Assembly: GCA_003483885.1 (NCBI GenBank)
Contig: DMXI01000271.1
Coordinates: 1-64,000, forward strand
DNA: 64,000 nucleotides
Direction of reading: 5' to 3'
Source: Microscillaceae bacterium
GTDB lineage: Bacteria; Bacteroidota; Bacteroidia; Cytophagales; Microscillaceae
The notes under the pieces were generated by a model, which was given only the letters and a program-made list of their open reading frames with translations, made no database searches and had not been told where the DNA came from. Within the stretch, counting starts at the first letter, position 1; every line of letters begins with the position of its first letter. Shown here piece by piece: positions 19,435 to 27,703 of this stretch. The position numbers and the translations under genes are program-made.

Positions 19435-20738
19435 CAATGCTGTTTCTTTAACAACTCTTCGAGTCCCCTGTCGTGTCAAAGAAGTCTCCTCCTGAGAGCA
19501 GGCAGGGTTGTGTCATTCTAATAAAGGATGTATTTTTTGATAAACTTAATTCATCCTTACATGTACGAATTATTAAGAGATTTAGCAACAATAGATGATC
19601 CCCGTCGTCAAGCCGGCAAACGCCATGATTTATGTATCGTGTTATTTTTATGTATTCTGAGTATTCTTCAGGGTGCCAAGGGTTACAGGAGCATAGGTCG
19701 TTTTATTAGTGACAATGCAGCGTTTTTGATGAGTTACTTACCATTAAAAAAGCCTCGTTTACCTTCTCTCTCAACGGTGATTAGGGTATTACAAGTTGTT
19801 GATTATGATCAGTTAAGCCTAGTAATTTCTACCTGGCAGACGAAATGCTTACCAGTACAAGAGTTATATGTGGTTTGTGGTGATGGAAAAGGCATTGGAG
19901 GTACTTGTGAGAATCTTTTAGGGACCAATCAGAATTATGTACGGGTTTGTAGCTTTTTTGAAGCTTTTAGCGGTGTAGTTGTTTCTGTAGTTCCTTATGA
20001 CAACAAGGCTGATGCTGAAACAAAGGTATTCCAGGCGATGGTCAACAAATTGGCACTACCTGGGGAAGTGCTCATAACAGGTGATGCTTTACATTGCCAG
20101 AGGAAGACCGTGGAAATATGTGCTTCTAAGGGATTTTCTTACCTTTTCAAAGTAAAGCAAAATCAGCCTCATTTATATAATAGTATTACAGTAGCACACC
20201 AATCAGACGATCTGTTGGATTTTTTTCATACATCTGAGCGTCAGAAAGGACGAATAGAGCATAGAAAAATACACTTATATGCTTTTTCTGACAAGCTTAC
20301 TCACAAGTGGAAAAATGCAAAAGTTTGCATGGTGGTTACTAGAAGTGGAAAGCGAAAGGGGAAACTATATCAGCGAGAAAGTTACTATATCAGTGATAGG
20401 GTGGATTCAGCAGAAGTGTTTTTAGCATTCATAAGAATGCATTGGTTAATAGAAAACAGGCTCCATTGGAACAAAGATGTAAATTATATGGAAGATAAAT
20501 CTAAAATTCGTAAAAAGAATGCTCCTAAAACACTTACTGTTATAAGAGGCTTTGCGTTGGGAGAATTGCACAAAAATGGCAATACCCAAATCAAAGCCCG
20601 AATGCAGCAACTAACTAATAATCCTCAAAAAATGGTGGATTTATTGAATTATAGAGAATGAAACGACCCTGCCTGAGAGCAGGAGGACTAAGGTGGTCTG
20701 CTACGCGAGTAACAAACATCCTTAAGGAAACAGCATTG
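19435..20738 (+). mobile_element. Complete ISAs1-family insertion sequence (1304 bp)
   Basis: The ends are CAATGCTGTTTC (19435-19446) and GAAACAGCATTG (20727-20738), perfect 12-bp terminal inverted repeats that extend imperfectly inward. A second inner inverted pair lies close to each end of the ORF: TCCTCCTGAGAGCAGGCAGG at about 19489-19508, with its counterpart just after the transposase stop. The single ORF encodes an intact transposase, and a perfect 10-bp direct repeat flanks the element. Together these show a recent, probably still active insertion about 750 bp upstream of the toxin A start. Confidence 0.93.
19528..20661 (+). CDS. ISAs1-family DDE transposase
   Basis: The 377-residue protein begins with the N-terminal segment typical of ISAs1 / H-repeat-associated proteins (LRDLATIDDPRRQAGKRHDL, then FLCILSILQGAKGYRSIGRF). 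Catalytic acidic positions are suggested by VVCGDGKGIGGT (first D), LITGDALHCQ (second D) and MHWLIENRLHWNKDV followed by NYMEDKS (E). The length is normal for the family and there is no frameshift. An internal ATG at 19561 (MYELLRDLATID) is an alternative start that fits family N-termini slightly better. It is the only gene of the element. Confidence 0.93.
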   Translation: MYFLINLIHPYMYELLRDLATIDDPRRQAGKRHDLCIVLFLCILSILQGAKGYRSIGRFISDNAAFLMSYLPLKKPRLPSLSTVIRVLQVVDYDQLSLVISTWQTKCLPVQELYVVCGDGKGIGGTCENLLGTNQNYVRVCSFFEAFSGVVVSVVPYDNKADAETKVFQAMVNKLALPGEVLITGDALHCQRKTVEICASKGFSYLFKVKQNQPHLYNSITVAHQSDDLLDFFHTSERQKGRIEHRKIHLYAFSDKLTHKWKNAKVCMVVTRSGKRKGKLYQRESYYISDRVDSAEVFLAFIRMHWLIENRLHWNKDVNYMEDKSKIRKKNAPKTLTVIRGFALGELHKNGNTQIKARMQQLTNNPQKMVDLLNYRE

Positions 20739-20748
20739 GGCAATAGTT
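20739..20748. repeat. Target site duplication, right copy
   Basis: GGCAATAGTT is identical to 19425-19434. Removing the element and one copy would restore a continuous GGGCAATAGTTGGCGG sequence. Confidence 0.9.
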
Positions 20749-20882
20749 GGCGGTGTCGTTTCACTTAAACACCACCAACGGGGTAAGGAAATTAATTTTC
20801 GTCTTTGAAAAGGTTTGAAGGGAAAAGTATTGATAGGCCAGGAGGGCAGCCAACAAAAATCAGGGAGTATTCTGGTAAACAG

Positions 20883-20909
20883 CTGTCAGGTCCTTGAAGA
20901 ACCTGACAG
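20883..20909. repeat. Dispersed palindrome family, copy downstream of the sensor kinase
   Basis: CTGTCAGGT (20883-20891) and ACCTGACAG (20901-20909) are perfect 9-bp arms around CCTTGAAGA. It lies 27 nt beyond the 3' end of the minus-strand kinase gene, so it could form the 3' hairpin of that transcript. Confidence 0.65.
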
Positions 20910-20935
20910 GAAAATATCATTTGGTTTTAACTACG

Positions 20936-23900
20936 CTATATCTGTTGCAGCAATTTCCGAAACTTCACCTCATTGCAAGTATAAAGCGAATCTTCCAGTT
21001 CGGTTTTCCAATGCAATAGGTTAGGGCTTGCATTTTCTTCGATGCTCTCGAGCACAGTCCTGATATTGGTTGTCTCAAAAATTTGATATTGTTGTATTTG
21101 GTTTGCTATCGACAATAATAGGCTTTGCTCCTGAGAGGTAAATTGAATCCTTTGGCTGGAGCTTACCAACAACGTATCAGACGTTGCCTGACCCATCGAA
21201 ACCACTTGGGGTGTTTGGTGCACTATTGGGAAGGTAAACCAAAATGTAGACCCGAGCCCTTGGATAGACTCTACTCCGATCTGCCCTCCGTGAGCTTCTA
21301 CTGCCAATTTACAAAAAGCAAGTCCTAAGCCATTGGCTCTAATAAAGCCCGTCGCTGAAGGAGTTGCCTGCTGAAATCTATCAAAGATTTTACCCAGATG
21401 CTCAGGCGCAATGCCCACTCCATTGTCGCTTACAGATACTTTACAAATTTGATCGTCGGACACTTCTACCTGCAAATGGATCTCCCCGTTTTGGGGAGTG
21501 TATTTAATCGCATTGGAAAGTAAATTTACCAATACCCGCACTATAAGCTCGTTATCACCTTCAATATAAGTAACCGGAAAATGATGCAAATGGATCTGAA
21601 GGTTTTTATCCCTGGCTACAAACTGTATCCGTTGGCAAGCATCTTTTAGTAGTGCACTGACAGTGATTATTTCTTTTTGGAGTACCATCTTATTTTCCTC
21701 CATTCTTTGCACATCCAGGATATTGGTAATCAGGATTTGCATACGCTTACCTGCCTGATTGATAGAAGTAAACAATGGGTTGGATTTTTCTTCGGAGAGT
21801 CCAATAATTGCACTGAGAGGATTTTTGAGGTCATGTACAATCATCCCCATCATTTGCTCCTTAAATTGATCCAAACTAAGCAGTTGTGCGTTGGTATTGG
21901 CCAATAATCGGTTGCTACGCTGTTTGCTGCGATAAAACACAGTTAAAACAAACATCAACACTCCCAATACACCTACGCCTACCAAAGCCAAGTGCTGGTT
22001 GGCCTTCAGAGTGCGTTCATTGGCTTTTTGGGTTTGTATCTTGGCCTTCAGTGCTTTGCGTTCATGTTTTTGAATTTGTTTGAGAGAGTCTTGTCGTTTT
22101 TCATAAATATAGCGGGTTTTTATTTCAGCCATTTTTCTGAGTTTTTGCACACTAAACAAGCTATCGCTCATGGCTTTATAAATGATATAATCCTCGAAAG
22201 CTTGCTTATAGTTGCCTATTTTTCCAAAAGTTTGCGCCCGCATCTTTAGCGCATTTCTTTTCACAATTACATCCTGATAAGTTTGGGCCTCGCCAATTGT
22301 TTGATTAAAATAAGCGAGTGCCTGGGTATAACGACCTAAAAAATAATAGGCATTTCCTACATAATAACTCAATGTTTGATGTAGCCGATAAATGTAAGGA
22401 TTTATCTTGGTAATGATTTTGACGACTTGTTCAAAGTGTTTTTTGGCTAAAGTGGAGTTTTGCTGGATTAAAGCTTGTTGTCCTAAAAAATAATGAACCA
22501 TAAGCATAGATTGTATACTGCCTTCTTGCTTGGCCAATGCAAGACTTTGTCGGCCATATTTTTCGGCCAATGCATACTTCTTTTCTTTTTGATATACTTG
22601 CCCCAGATAATAAAGCGCCCACAGCCTGTACCCTGCCGAAGAAGCGACCACTTTTAATAAATGTTGTTTGGCTATTGCGTATTCTCTGGTTTCTAAGTGA
22701 ACTTTTCCCAGATAGATGTTTTTATAGGCTTCGTGGTGCATCACAGATGATTGCCCTGTTTTTTCATCCTTAAGCAATCTTTGATAGACAAAATCCATTA
22801 CTTTAGAGAGGTTGCCCTCCCGAAAAAACTGCGCAGTAATGGTTTGATTAAAAAGGGGTTGCAGGTATTTCTTTTCTGAGGTGGCCACCATTTGCCCAAG
22901 CTTGTGCTGGTATTTCTGTAATTGTTCTTTATTTCCTATTCCGTCATAAATCGTCACTAACAAACGATATGCCTTTATAACTCTCTCTATTGCCTTTTCT
23001 TTTTGGGCCTTTTTGAGTGCTTTTTTAGCATAGTGTAACGCTTTTGACCAATGTCTGTTTTTTATATAATAATGAGTATTAATGATGTACCTCAACATCC
23101 AATTAGGGTACGTTTTCTCGCAGATTTTTTCTACCTCGACAAGGTATTTCCAAGCAATAGGCAAATTGTATTGATCAGAATACAACATGACCAGATTTCC
23201 ATAAGTACCCAGTAAACCTCGTTCATTTTTTTGGGTAAGGTATATACGGGCTGCTGCTTGATAGTACGTAATGGCTTTGCCATATTCTAACATCAGGTTG
23301 TAGGCATTGCCAATACCATTAAGGTTATGAGCTTGCCAGGTTATTTTTTTAAGTCGACGGTGAATCTCTAATGATTTTTGATGATATGAGACTCCTTTTT
23401 TATACTCCCCTTTTTCACGGCAAACAATTCCCATTTCGTGGTAAACAACGGCTACCCTTGAGTGTTTTTTTATGTTTTGGAAAACGCTCAAGGCTTGTGA
23501 AAAATAGTCAAACGCCTGGCTATAGTTAGTCATTAGCTTATGCAAAAAACCAATATTGAATAGGTTGATCCCAATAAGTTCGTGCTTGTTGGTGTGTTTT
23601 CTCCAAACGAGTGCTTTATTGTAATACTCAAGTGCTTGGGTGTATTGATGCTTTTTGATATAAACGTCGCCAATTTTTAAACAGGCATTGGCTTTTTTTG
23701 TGGACATTTTAGACCCATTTGGCAATGTCAGTACCTGGGAATAGCTTTTAATGGCTTGGTCGGTTTTGTGTTGTTTCCGAAATAAATTGCCCTGGCTTAT
23801 GTAGACATTTGCTGTAGTGGAATCGTGCAACGGAGACTTTAGCAAACGCTGCAACGAATCCATTGTGTGTTTTATTTTTTCTTGAGCAGCGGTTTTGTGT

Positions 23901-23974
23901 GTTTGAGCAGTGGTGACTTGGTATGTCAAAATAAAAACAATACCCCAAAGTCCTGACTTTTTAAGGGAGCACAT
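20936..23974 (-). CDS. TPR-sensor histidine kinase (membrane)
   Basis: The 1012-residue protein has an N-terminal signal or anchor (LWGIVFILTYQVTTAQ), about 550 residues of TPR repeats (for example GDVYIKKHQYTQALEYYNKA), a transmembrane helix near 658-677 (LALVGVGVLGVLMFVLTVFY) and a cytoplasmic kinase. The H box is MIVHDLKNPLS (His near 711), the N box NLLSNAIKYTP, G1 SDNGVGIA and G2 GLGLAFCKLAVEAHGG. About 110 residues of unassigned sequence follow the ATPase domain. This TPR-kinase layout is common in Cytophagales. The response regulator on the same strand, 865 bp upstream, is its likely partner (inference). The periplasmic TPR part may sense a protein or peptide; the signal is unknown. 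Confidence 0.93.
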   Translation of the reverse strand: MCSLKKSGLWGIVFILTYQVTTAQTHKTAAQEKIKHTMDSLQRLLKSPLHDSTTANVYISQGNLFRKQHKTDQAIKSYSQVLTLPNGSKMSTKKANACLKIGDVYIKKHQYTQALEYYNKALVWRKHTNKHELIGINLFNIGFLHKLMTNYSQAFDYFSQALSVFQNIKKHSRVAVVYHEMGIVCREKGEYKKGVSYHQKSLEIHRRLKKITWQAHNLNGIGNAYNLMLEYGKAITYYQAAARIYLTQKNERGLLGTYGNLVMLYSDQYNLPIAWKYLVEVEKICEKTYPNWMLRYIINTHYYIKNRHWSKALHYAKKALKKAQKEKAIERVIKAYRLLVTIYDGIGNKEQLQKYQHKLGQMVATSEKKYLQPLFNQTITAQFFREGNLSKVMDFVYQRLLKDEKTGQSSVMHHEAYKNIYLGKVHLETREYAIAKQHLLKVVASSAGYRLWALYYLGQVYQKEKKYALAEKYGRQSLALAKQEGSIQSMLMVHYFLGQQALIQQNSTLAKKHFEQVVKIITKINPYIYRLHQTLSYYVGNAYYFLGRYTQALAYFNQTIGEAQTYQDVIVKRNALKMRAQTFGKIGNYKQAFEDYIIYKAMSDSLFSVQKLRKMAEIKTRYIYEKRQDSLKQIQKHERKALKAKIQTQKANERTLKANQHLALVGVGVLGVLMFVLTVFYRSKQRSNRLLANTNAQLLSLDQFKEQMMGMIVHDLKNPLSAIIGLSEEKSNPLFTSINQAGKRMQILITNILDVQRMEENKMVLQKEIITVSALLKDACQRIQFVARDKNLQIHLHHFPVTYIEGDNELIVRVLVNLLSNAIKYTPQNGEIHLQVEVSDDQICKVSVSDNGVGIAPEHLGKIFDRFQQATPSATGFIRANGLGLAFCKLAVEAHGGQIGVESIQGLGSTFWFTFPIVHQTPQVVSMGQATSDTLLVSSSQRIQFTSQEQSLLLSIANQIQQYQIFETTNIRTVLESIEENASPNLLHWKTELEDSLYTCNEVKFRKLLQQI

Positions 23975-24058
23975 GACTGTAAAATACTTTTGAAATAGTT
24001 AGTGTATATGCACCATCCTATTGAGCCTGCAAATAGTAGTGGAACCTGAGAGGTGCTA

Positions 24059-24076
24059 CTATCTATCAATAGATAG
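24059..24076. promoter_or_regulatory. Perfect palindrome upstream of the sensor kinase
   Basis: CTATCTAT (24059-24066), spacer CA, ATAGATAG (24069-24076). It lies about 85-100 nt upstream of the kinase start codon. The size and symmetry suit a dimeric regulator site, but no second copy was found near other genes in the window. Confidence 0.3.
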
Positions 24077-24320
24077 GTGTTTGATTGTGTACAAATCGAC
24101 ATTAGGATAAATATTCCTAATAAAATAACTTTCTCGACTTTTCTGTGACTTGCCAAACCCAAGTCCTTGTAGGGGAGGTCTTTATTTCAGGCTTTGTCAT
24201 AGATGACTATAAATAGGTTTTATAGCCCTCCATAGCTCTGACGATATCAATAATACTCATCTATAATGAAGCTAAAGATGATCTCAGAAATAAATAGCGA
24301 GATTTGTTATAATTATTTAA

Positions 24321-24488
24321 CTATATGTTTAAAATAAACCAAAGACTTAGTCTATTGATTGAGTTTTTGTATGATATATTGCCAATCAATTTGACACATC
24401 TAATCCAAAAATTAGTTTGCTGTTTTACTTCAAAGGTGAAACAACGCTTATCATACAACTTCCTGCAAACGAAGTTTTAAACATATAC
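24321..24488. repeat. 168-bp inverted-repeat element (type B), copy 1
   Basis: The left end TATATGTTTAAAA (from 24322) is mirrored by TTTTAAACATATA at the right (to about 24487). The right half shares TTTGACACATCTAATCCAAA with the element at 60044-60211. It is non-coding and looks like a small non-autonomous element with terminal inverted repeats. Confidence 0.55.
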
Positions 24489-24838
24489 TAAAAAAAAACA
24501 GACGGTATTAACTTGGTATTTGGAAAACCTTATTCACTGAAAAGTAAATACATTTCATTAGAATGGAGTAGTAGGGTAGGAGGATATTTTTCAATATCTG
24601 GTAGCACTCGTGTTCGGTTTAGTGTTGTGAGGGTAAATTGCATTTGATTAAAAAAATTAAGTGAAAAGAGCTTTGTAGAATCCCAAATGTTAGTGATTGG
24701 GTTGTACAAGTAGAAGTCAAGAGCATAGAAAATGTACTCGTTTTGAGTAAAAAAAATATAATTTACCAATAAGTATCCTGAAAATCAGGTGCTTATCTGT
24801 ACAAGTACATTTTCATTATCTACTGGGTTAGGCCAACA

Positions 24839-25693
24839 TTAGGCAACATGACGCACAAATGAGGCTAACCTTTGCTTTCCTTTAATACCTAACTTTTTTT
24901 TGATACGATAGTGCTGAGTAATCACACTTGAGGCTGAAATACCAAATATGTGCGCGATTTCATTGTTGTTTAACCCAATTTTCAAGTAAGCACAATGTCG
25001 TAAGTCTGCTTGACTAAGGGTAGCACATTTTTTTAAAAGATCATCGAAAAAATGAGGATGTACATTTTCAAAATGTACCTTGAATGTTTTCCATTCATTT
25101 TCAAAACTTAGGCTGTTATGAATTTCCTTCTCTATGTCTCTCATTTCTGCTTTTAGCTCCCCCCGAACTTTATACCCAACTTTATTGACTCTTTTCTGAA
25201 TATTACTCAGTAATTGCCTTTTTTGAACCACTTCAATGGTTTTACTGTTGAGTTCCCGATTTTTTTGATCTTCTATTACCTCGCGTTGCTTCTTGATGGT
25301 ATGAAATGCCCGATACATTTTTAAAGTAGCATTGGTGCGGGCAAATAACTCTATCTGATTTAGTGGCTTGGTGAGAAAATCGTCTGCTCCTATATCAAAC
25401 GCTTTTTTGAGGTTTTGAGGGGAAGTATTAATTCCTGTGATGATAATCACAGGCAAATGCGCGGTAGCCTGATTACCCTTGATATGTTGGATAAGTTCAA
25501 GCCCATTCATTTCAGGCATATCCCAATCGGTAATGATGAGTTCTGGAATCTTTTTTCGCAAAACTTTAAGGGCAGTTGTTCCATTAGAGGCGCTCAGTAC
25601 CTGATATTTTTGAGGGCTTTCTTCAAAATAATAATTGAGTGTTTTAAGCCCTTCCTTGTCATCGTCGACTATAAGGATGGTATTTCTGTCCAT
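24839..25693 (-). CDS. Response regulator: receiver plus C-terminal LuxR-type helix-turn-helix
   Basis: This protein has 284 residues. The receiver (1-125) shows the acidic pocket LIVDDD, phosphoacceptor Asp in LIITDWDMPEMNG (near 55), the conserved IIITG position and Lys in FLTKPLNQ. A basic helical linker follows, and the last 60 residues resemble a LuxR/GerE-type HTH (LKIGLNNNEIAHIFGISASS, then VITQHYRIKKKLGIKGKQ). It should bind DNA on phosphorylation. It lies upstream of and on the same strand as the TPR kinase, the likely partner. The ATG at 25691-25693 starts directly before the receiver. Confidence 0.92.
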   Translation of the reverse strand: MDRNTILIVDDDKEGLKTLNYYFEESPQKYQVLSASNGTTALKVLRKKIPELIITDWDMPEMNGLELIQHIKGNQATAHLPVIIITGINTSPQNLKKAFDIGADDFLTKPLNQIELFARTNATLKMYRAFHTIKKQREVIEDQKNRELNSKTIEVVQKRQLLSNIQKRVNKVGYKVRGELKAEMRDIEKEIHNSLSFENEWKTFKVHFENVHPHFFDDLLKKCATLSQADLRHCAYLKIGLNNNEIAHIFGISASSVITQHYRIKKKLGIKGKQRLASFVRHVA

Positions 25694-26033
25694 AGATATT
25701 TTTAAGCTTGTAGTTTAAAAGATCAATTGCTTCTGGATAAAGAATAAACTAGAAACGTTTACCGAAAACAAGTCATTTTTGTTACACAAAAGGCACTCTG
25801 ACCAATTATTTTGTTGGTTGTATTTACTAAGACTTTGGGCTACTTATACTTAGACTAGGAACCAATTGCCAAAGGCCCTTTGCTCAATCACCAAAAAGTA
25901 CTACCGTTAATGTTCTGTTAAAGACTTGTGTGCTGGAATCTTTTGCGGGTATGGTTCAGTTATAGAGGCAAGATTGATAGAAAAGCTATTTAATCAAATA
26001 TGATAAAAAATATCAAATTTTTTTCAATTACTC
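25694..26033. other. Divergent intergenic region
   Basis: These 340 bases lie between the minus-strand regulator and the plus-strand riboswitch promoter. I see no gene; the regulator promoter must be here but is not clear by motif. Confidence 0.4.
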
Positions 26034-26064
26034 TTGTTTTTTAAAAAGAGCTGCCCTACATTTG
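26034..26064 (+). promoter_or_regulatory. Bacteroidota-type promoter of the riboswitch transcript
   Basis: The -33 element TTG (26034-26036) and the -7 element TACATTTG (26057-26064) are separated by 20 nt. This is an exact fit to the Bacteroidota housekeeping consensus TTG-N19-21-TAnnTTTG. It predicts a start near 26071, about 16 nt before helix P1 of the riboswitch. Confidence 0.75.
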
Positions 26065-26086
26065 TAGCATCAGTTCACTTCAAGAG

Positions 26087-26209
26087 AATTGATTTATTAA
26101 GAAGAGGTGAGAGAACAGGCTCTAAGACCCTCTGGCAACCATCATCAACATCTGAGAAAGGTGCCAATTCCTGCCCCTAGTCATTTTTAATGGGAAAAAT
26201 AAATTGATT
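26087..26209 (+). ncRNA. S-box (SAM-I type) riboswitch
   Basis: The conserved core reads AAGAGGTGAGAGAACAGGCT (from 26100), then CTAAGACCCTCTGGCAACC, and later AAAGGTGCCAATTCCTGCC. These match the S-box positions for P2, the kink turn, GGCAACC and AAGGTGC-AA-TCC-GC. The closing helix P1 can form between AATTGATTTATT (26087-26098) and AATAAATTGATT (26198-26209), with two G-U pairs. The 3' strand of P1 ends 5 nt before the ATG at 26215. SAM binding would therefore hide the AU-rich start region, which points to translational control of the small ORF that follows. No terminator hairpin with a U tract is seen directly after the aptamer. Confidence 0.85.
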
Positions 26210-26214
26210 TTATT

Positions 26215-26346
26215 ATGACAACACTCAATTTCAAATCTCGCTCTACTTCTTTCACACGAAAGAATTCATTTATCGGCACCGCTTTTAGCGCTGTTTCTCA
26301 CAATTCTATCAACAATACCTGTTGTTGTTGCTGCTGTTGCTGTTAG
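26215..26346 (+). CDS. Small ORF ending in eight consecutive cysteines (putative cysteine-sensing leader peptide)
   Basis: This 43-codon ORF has ATG at 26215-26217 and TAG at 26344-26346. It reads MTTLNFKSRSTSF, then TRKNSFIGTAF, SAVSHNSINNT and finally Cys x8, encoded by a mix of TGT and TGC, with the stop directly after the last Cys. It begins 5 nt after the SAM riboswitch. Leader peptides with runs of one amino acid are classic ribosome-stalling sensors, and polycysteine upstream ORFs are known as cysteine-responsive attenuators in mycobacteria. The same role is inferred here. A thiol or metal-binding peptide is the alternative. It shows no signal peptide and is too short for standard gene callers. 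Confidence 0.75.
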   Translation: MTTLNFKSRSTSFTRKNSFIGTAFSAVSHNSINNTCCCCCCCC

Positions 26347-26628
26347 TATTTGACTACCACAAACAAGTAGCAAGTTTCCATTCTTTTTTGAGAAGTCAAT
26401 TCTTTGTACAAAGACTGACGTAATCAATTACCCGAAGAAATTTCTACCCTTTCCTAGTCTGTCATCAAATGCCCAAGCGTGTTATACGCATAATACATTT
26501 TCGCATTTGTGATAATTTTTTACGCATATTTTGATAATTCATATTCTCAAATTTTAGATAATTTAAATATTCTTATAACTGTATAAACACTAAATGTTTT
26601 TACACTAAAAAATTAAACGTTAAAACAA
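26347..26628 (+). other. Leader region between the polycysteine ORF and the ATP-grasp gene
   Basis: These 282 bases form the rest of the untranslated leader. Visible structure is limited to a small hairpin CTTTG-TA-CAAAG near 26400 and an AU-rich stretch before the gene. A short frame ATGCCCAAGCGTGTTATACG (from about 26470, 21 codons) could be translated but has no support. No strong intrinsic terminator and no second consensus promoter were found, so how stalling would be passed to the downstream gene is not obvious from the sequence. Confidence 0.4.
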
Positions 26629-27642
26629 ATGGAACTCAGAACTAAAAATAATGATATATACGCTCAACCAAAAGTTTACATTTTACACGAAAACGACGAA
26701 TGGTTTGAGCCCCTCAAAGAAGAACTAGAGCTGTTGGGTGTGCCTTATGAAAGCTGGTTTATCCACGAAGGCCGCATAGATCTTACCCAAGCACCACCTG
26801 AAGGTATATTTTTTAGCCGTATGAGCGCCTCTTCGCATACTCGAAACCACCGTTTCTCTATTGAATTGACCGAAACGATCTTGACTTGGCTGGAAGCCCA
26901 CGGACGTAGAGTAATCAATGGTACGGCTGCCATCCGACTAGAAGAAAGTAAGGCTAAACAAGCCATCGCTTTGCAACAGCACGGCATCAAAACCCCTAAA
27001 ACGTATGTAGTAAGCGGGAAGCAGGCTACCTTGGATGCTGCCCGAAAGCTAGGGAAGACACCTTTTATCGTAAAGCCCAACCGTGGAGGAAAAGGGTTAG
27101 GGGTACAGTTGTTCAATTCTATTGAAAGCCTGGAAGTGGCTTTGGACGACTACCTCAATGTATTGGCCTCAGTAGATGGTATTTATTTGGTGCAAGAATA
27201 CATTAAGCCTAAAGGTGGGCACATTACCCGAGCCGAATTTATAGATGGCAAATTATACTATGCTGTGCAGGTAGATACTTCTCAAGGATTTGAGCTTTGC
27301 CCAGCCGATGCTTGCAACAACGAAGCCATCAGCGAGCAAGGAAAACCCAAAGAAAAGTTTCAAATCATCAAAGACTACAACAATCCTTATTTAGGCCGTT
27401 TTGAGCAGTTTTTGAAGACTAACCAAGTAGAGGTAGCGTCTATTGAGCACTTGCAAGGTGAAGATGGCGAGTATTATGTATACGATATCAATACCAACAC
27501 AAACTACAATTGGAGAGCTGAGCAAAACTTTACCGAAGTAGCCTTGAAAGGTACTCGAAAAATGGCAGAGTTTCTTTTGGACGAATTACAAAACGTAACC
27601 TCGCCAGAAAAAGAATTTAGCCCAATTTCATTTGATAGATAA
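26629..27642 (+). CDS. ATP-grasp ligase (RimK / glutathione-synthetase-like)
   Basis: This 337-residue cytosolic protein has the ATP-grasp layout. An N-terminal pre-ATP-grasp domain (KVYILHENDEWFEPLKEELE) is followed by a lid helix (LEESKAKQAIALQQHGIKTP). Then come the ATP-binding Lys in PFIVKPNRGGKGLGVQLF and, at the C-terminus, metal-binding residues in YYVYDINTNTNYN. The family joins a carboxylate to an amine or thiol with ATP. The substrate cannot be read from sequence; the nearest generic type is RimK/GshB-like. It sits behind a SAM riboswitch and polycysteine leader and ahead of a D-amino-acid-oxidase-type enzyme, so a role in sulfur or amino-acid chemistry is inferred. ATG at 26629; stop 61 nt before the next start. 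Confidence 0.85.
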   Translation: MELRTKNNDIYAQPKVYILHENDEWFEPLKEELELLGVPYESWFIHEGRIDLTQAPPEGIFFSRMSASSHTRNHRFSIELTETILTWLEAHGRRVINGTAAIRLEESKAKQAIALQQHGIKTPKTYVVSGKQATLDAARKLGKTPFIVKPNRGGKGLGVQLFNSIESLEVALDDYLNVLASVDGIYLVQEYIKPKGGHITRAEFIDGKLYYAVQVDTSQGFELCPADACNNEAISEQGKPKEKFQIIKDYNNPYLGRFEQFLKTNQVEVASIEHLQGEDGEYYVYDINTNTNYNWRAEQNFTEVALKGTRKMAEFLLDELQNVTSPEKEFSPISFDR

Positions 27643-27703
27643 AGACCATAATAGACATGGAACTGGGAATGCTTTGCGGCTTAGTTCCCTTACCGACCAC
27701 ACT

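Larger units (their letters stand above)
23975..24838. other. Long gap between kinase and regulator genes
   Basis: About 860 bases hold the palindrome at 24059 and the 168-bp element at 24321-24488. A weak 79-codon minus-strand frame with a TTG start (24530-24769) has no recognisable domain and AT-driven composition, and I do not count it as a gene. The stretch separates two genes that probably form one signalling pair. Confidence 0.5.

Noticed and set aside
24530..24769. 79-codon minus-strand frame between kinase and regulator
   Set aside because: It starts with TTG, has no domain, and its amino-acid make-up follows AT-rich DNA.
26215..26346. Polycysteine ORF as a RiPP precursor modified by the adjacent ATP-grasp enzyme
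   Set aside because: ATP-grasp RiPP ligases join acidic side chains to Lys/Ser/Thr, and the tail here is only Cys. The 282-nt gap and the riboswitch favour a leader role. Kept only as a remote alternative.
27632..27703. Longer N-terminus for the DAO-type enzyme
   Set aside because: It would overlap the ATP-grasp stop and add 24 residues that do not fit the family; the FAD motif begins 7 residues after the ATG at 27704.
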